The notes under the pieces were generated by a model, which was not told the origin of the DNA, made no database searches, and saw only the letters and a program-made list of their open reading frames with translations. Positions 60,401-64,000 of a stretch of 64,000 nucleotides of DNA are shown here, piece after piece; position 1 is the first letter of the stretch, and every line of letters starts with the position of its first letter. Source of the DNA: Tubiluchus corallicola (taxonomy: Eukaryota > Priapulida > Priapulimorpha > Priapulimorphida > Tubiluchidae). The translations under genes were made by a program, and so were the position numbers. The stretch is taken from assembly GCA_030141605.1 (NCBI GenBank), contig JAQGDQ010000007.1:1351173-1415172 (forward strand), given 5' to 3'.

Positions 60401-63400
60401 TAATCACCATTGTCGCTTATAATTTTCATCATTGCAACTGTAAAACTACGCAATGTGTAAAATTGTGCAATAATAATAGATTAACAGGACAACATCAAAA
60501 TTCTGTTACAGTTATTGCGTATAGCAATTATTCAACGCATGTAATTGTTTACTTGTAATTTTGTAAATTTAAAAAAGCATTGAACGAGGAATCGCAAACC
60601 GACCTAAATGTACAAAGCTTTAGAAATAAATAAAATCAATAACAAAAACTAAATGTTCTACATTCATTACTGATCTCACTCGCTATTTAAATTCACAGCT
60701 GTCTTGTAAAAGTATGTGACTGCATATAGGGTTACTCTTATCATAGAGGGAAAACCAATTTCTACAACGTATATGATTATTTTCCTTCTTTATTATGAAA
60801 ATGCAGGTGATAGACAACTAGAACAAGGGAAACACATCTAGCTAAACAATCCTGGCAGGATTGCTATTCATTAAACACTGGAAGGGCCATTTCCGTTAGA
60901 AGCAGCTGAATTGTGGTTGTCAGCTGTTGTTCGTACCACATTTGATCAAACGTTGATCTAAAAAGTTTTTTTAGTTAATAAACTAGTCAAAAATGATGTG
61001 GAAATTTTTGTTGTCCAGTATGCACTTTAAGCAAAAAAATGCTGGAACAATATACACCATATGTGAAGTAGAATTACACAATTACGCACGCCTACTGTAT
61101 TAACTGCGCCATTTTCCCTTATTTTACGTTAGAGTCTGTGAACTGCTACACTGACAAGCTATTAAAACAGTAGCTTCCATAATTTGGACTGATTGGTTTA
61201 TTAACATGCTGGTTGGTTGATGCTTGATCGTTTGGTTGTTCAATTGCTTGTATAACTTGAACTGGCTAATCAGTTTGTCGGTCGTTACTTTTAAGTTTAA
61301 ATTAAAATTGCTTACTTCATTCAATTATTTGTTCATTTATCTCTTTCCACGCATCATTTCCTGCATTTGATCAACCAAGCAAAACAACATCATGGATATT
61401 ATTATACTCTACCACAGTCAGCAGCTAACAAGTTCACCACATTAAATCATCACAGTGTCTGGTGACCATAACTTCCATCATCAGTCACTAACTGTACCCA
61501 ACCATCACGCTATCGGCCACTAACGCTACACCTTAAAAATATCAATAATGCGCGCACTTTCAATGTAGTGCTTTTGTAGGTAAAGCCAGAAATGTAAACA
61601 TTCTGGTTTTTAATGGTAGCTAAAAGTAATTCTTGCTTCAAGTAGCAATTGGAGATACGTGTAAAGTAACTTTGGCTTTTGAATAGTTTTTGCTCGAAAG
61701 AGTATATTTACTCGAATTATATATTATAATAAATACATAATTAGCAATTTTAAATTGTGTTTTTTCTAGTTATGTTATGGTATTAATGTTAATAGTATGA
61801 ACGTATAGTGAAGACTTCGTTAAGCCCATTTGCTATTTTGTAGATAAGATATTTTATGTTGTTTTGTTTTCCCATTTTGTTACTTTGGCAAAAATTCTAT
61901 TAACTCAGCTTTTCATGTTTATCTCACTCAGCAAATTAAAATTTGAACAATTTTGTGTCTGCCTGCTGAACAATTAACCAATTATATTTTTCATCCGCCT
62001 GCCCATAAACATAGGTTATCGTTGAAGGAATGGCTCAGAGGAATATATAGAATGTCGAGGATTTGATTCAGAAAGCCCAAGAAAAGATTTTGAGGGACAG
62101 CATAGAATACCGAGATAATAACAAAATATCACAAAAGACATATAAAAGAAATGCCACGAAACTTTGAGCAAATTACACTTTTAGTAACTCTTAAATTAAA
62201 AGCAAGATTTAACCGTCAAAGACACGCCCACCTGTGCACAATTGCACTCACGATTGCTGCCCATCAATCCATAAATTCACAGAATCCCGTCTCACGTAGA
62301 ACAAATACTGATTTCCCCCATTTGCTGAACTAGTGGCATATGATATGAATGTAAGATCATCTGCTGTTCCTCCAGCACCGGTATTAGGGACGTCAGTTTT
62401 CACCCACTAAAGCAATACACCAAATACACAAATGAGAATTTTTACGTGTTCTTTCGCATTAATTTATAATTAGCTATAACTTTCCAATAATTTTCCGGTA
62501 TAATAATATTATTTAATGTAAAAAAGCACCGTGTTAACATACAATGGTTGAATTAAATGTTAACATAAAAATCCGATTGCCTAGATCACTTTTTGGCAAG
62601 ACGTTTGACAATGATGTTCAAAATGGTATTTGTTGGTCGTTAACTATGTTTAGTCCTTTGTAAAGCGTAATATATACATGAATATCTTATTTATTCTACA
62701 CGTTGAATGTCTAAAAATTAGGCAGATTGGTGATAAATAAAAAATCTCATAACAAAGAAAATGAAAGCTACACAATGTTTTGATCCGAACCTCTGCTAAT
62801 ACACTACAAACAGTTTTATTTTTTGCGTTTTCCGCTTAGTCCAGCATAAACCGTTTACAATGCTTCATTAAATATAATCCAGGGCATCGTGTTTCCATGC
62901 TGTAGTTTATGTATCGTGTATTGAGTTGTTGCGACTAGTGCTTTGTGTGTGTTTTTTTTCTTTTGTGGTTTTTATTTACTATGTGCATAGTGCTTCTCCT
63001 CTGCTTGCATTCCTTTGCACGTGACTTTAGTGAATACGTTTATATTACAAAGTTCAAAACATTAATGTTTAATCGTTTGTGCTTTTTACTTAAAGATGAT
63101 TCATAGTGGTGGTTTGAAATGTCGTGTATATTTTTTTGGGAGGGAGGAGGATTTTTTATTAAACCTTTCTACAGTTTTGTTGTGTGCACGAGCAGTTGCT
63201 GTAGGTCAAAGATTAAGAGTGTCACACAACGCATCTCAACTACAACCGGCACGTGACATGTGGGTAAAGTAAAGCCGTCTGCAGCGACAGTTCAGTAAAT
63301 TCAACTGTTTTACGAGGACTTTACTTAATTATTCATTAGTCTGTGAGTAGAATGATTTACTAGTAAGATCTTGCTTGGGAACAAGAGAAAAAGAAAACTA

Positions 63401-63855
63401 AGTAAGGTTTTAGCTAGCTGTTAAAACTGTTATTATTATCAGGAAGGGCTGCGAAGCGTTGTCAAGTGTACACAAATGCGTTGTCTGGTACACTTAACGT
63501 TTAACCTTTTCACGATCATCATCAATCGCTGGACCTGTGAAAAGGCTTATTGTACTGTTTCTTGACATTAAGAATTATCTCCGTGCTTGTTAAATTGGCT
63601 ATACTTTTCTTAGAACATTTTCCTCCTTTGGATATGCTGCATAGCTTTAGTTTTTTATTTGAAACAAATTTTAAAACAAAACAGAATTTGATCAAATTTT
63701 ACTTACCATACACGTTGTTATTTCATCCAAGTTAGTATCAATGACATCGTTTAGCTTTATATAGTCGCTAGTTCCACGTATAGGAAATGTAACCATCGTC
63801 GCGTCGGTTTCAACTTGTGGTGCAACTTCAACGTAAAAACACGTAGGTGTTAAGC
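54413..63855 (-). CDS. PTX-B: tandem pentraxin paralogue, 5' end off the window, possibly decaying
   Basis: Exons in order are 63707-63855, 62252-62406, 57855-57974, 56941-57063 and 54413-54702. They pair one-to-one with PTX-A exons 3-7. Shared blocks are LTPTC, VTFPIRGT.DYIKLND, TDVPNTG, ISYAT, LRNNQWHSVC, SGGYLIFGQDQ, SQSFRG, FNWED and a C-terminal STCP...TASLI helical tail. Two points are odd. The donor after exon 57855-57974 (GTAAGA) leaves two bases, but the next acceptor expects one, so the simple splice shifts frame. And exon 56941-57063 must end at GGTATC, about 12-15 codons earlier than in PTX-A. In the calcium site GQDQT...GFTASQ, two acidic ligands of CRP are replaced. It may be a pseudogene or a diverged non-calcium paralogue. 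The signal-peptide exon is to the right of the window. Confidence 0.78.
55431..56770. mobile_element. hAT-type element, 1,340 bp, with perfect 8-bp target-site duplication and unidentified cargo
   Basis: The left end CAGTGCCGGATTAA and the right end (other strand CAGTGCCAGATTAAGG) are inverted repeats. The flanks are identical, AGAAAATC, at 55423-55430 and 56771-56778. The element is in the PTX-B intron between its last two exons. The interior has unusually protein-like open stretches on the plus strand (about 55743-56225, with one stop at about 55923), but I recognise no hAT transposase motif in either orientation. Confidence 0.88.
57975..62251 (-). other. 4.3-kb PTX-B intron
   Basis: This is the longest PTX-B intron in the window. 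It carries the 42-bp tandem repeat at 59059-59401. Near 59980-60070 there is a direct repeat of a GTTTCCA.TG.GTCCGCACT motif. No exon of the pentraxin family is seen within it. Other open frames here look like chance. Confidence 0.6.
59059..59401. repeat. 42-bp minisatellite, eight units plus a partial ninth
   Basis: The unit starts GTTAGCCAGT(T/G)GCAT and ends in AGGGTAAT, and repeats exactly every 42 bases at 59059, 59101, 59143, 59185, 59227, 59269, 59311 and 59353. A partial diverged unit lies at 59395. Because 42 is a multiple of three, it stays open in several frames and yields artificial repetitive peptides. Units 3-5 and 6-8 share a variant order, giving a 126-bp higher-order period. 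Confidence 0.95.
62407..63706 (-). other. 1.3-kb PTX-B intron
   Basis: AT-rich intron between the first two PTX-B exons seen here. No coding signal, element or RNA gene recognised. Confidence 0.6.
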
Positions 63856-64000
63856 CTGGAATTAAAAAACCTAAAATAAAGCCTGAGTACTAATTAGAAA
63901 TTTAAACGACAAAGTTGATACGTTTGCAGAAATCTTACAATTCAAGCATTAAAATCACTTAATCCTGGTAGATTCTGCTTCTGTGACGTTGAATGCTTTT
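63856..64000 (-). other. PTX-B intron running off the right edge
   Basis: By analogy with PTX-A, the exon at 63707-63855 should be preceded by a linker exon (like 48678-48788) and a signal-peptide exon. Neither is within the last 145 bases, so they lie beyond the window. Confidence 0.6.

Overview
The window is AT-rich, intron-dense animal DNA, probably from an invertebrate metazoan. Genes are split into many short exons with GT-AG introns, and their products match animal families: an MDR/P-glycoprotein-type ABC transporter, the ciliary chaperonin-like protein BBS12, and secreted pentraxins. Intergenic and intronic DNA is full of hAT-like and other inverted-repeat elements. I cannot name the species or phylum. 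There are no rRNA genes, CRISPR arrays or bacterial operon features.

Layout. (1) About 1466-22668, minus strand: 24 coding exons of a full-length ABCB1-type exporter. All junctions stay in frame for 1,260 codons. The end of NBD2 lies beyond the left edge. (2) 22669-32351: a gene-poor interval with one unrecognised open stretch (about 25.3-26.0 kb) and several inverted-repeat elements. (3) 32352-40103, plus strand: nine exons of BBS12, from the second conserved block to the stop. The first coding exon was not found. (4) 40104-42133: a near-perfect hairpin and a 101-bp tandem duplication. (5) 42134-49930, minus strand: a seven-exon secreted pentraxin with an unusual helical C-terminal tail, called PTX-A here. 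(6) 49931-54412: a degenerate non-LTR retrotransposon reverse transcriptase and other repeats. (7) 54413-63855 and beyond the right edge, minus strand: a tandem paralogue, PTX-B. It has the same exon phases and the same tail, but it has lost calcium-ligand residues and shows a splice-phase problem.

The ABC transporter would act at the plasma membrane in xenobiotic efflux. BBS12 would act in assembling the BBSome at the ciliary base. The pentraxins would be secreted pattern-recognition or calcium-dependent ligand-binding proteins. Nothing in the window suggests these three functions are co-regulated. The only clear local relationship is the PTX-A/PTX-B tandem duplication.

The most interesting items are the shared pentraxin tail and the divergence of PTX-B, a chimeric remnant of two ABC exons inside an ABC intron, three hAT-type insertions with perfect 8-bp target-site duplications, a ~1.7-kb foldback element, and a 42-bp satellite with 126-bp higher-order structure.
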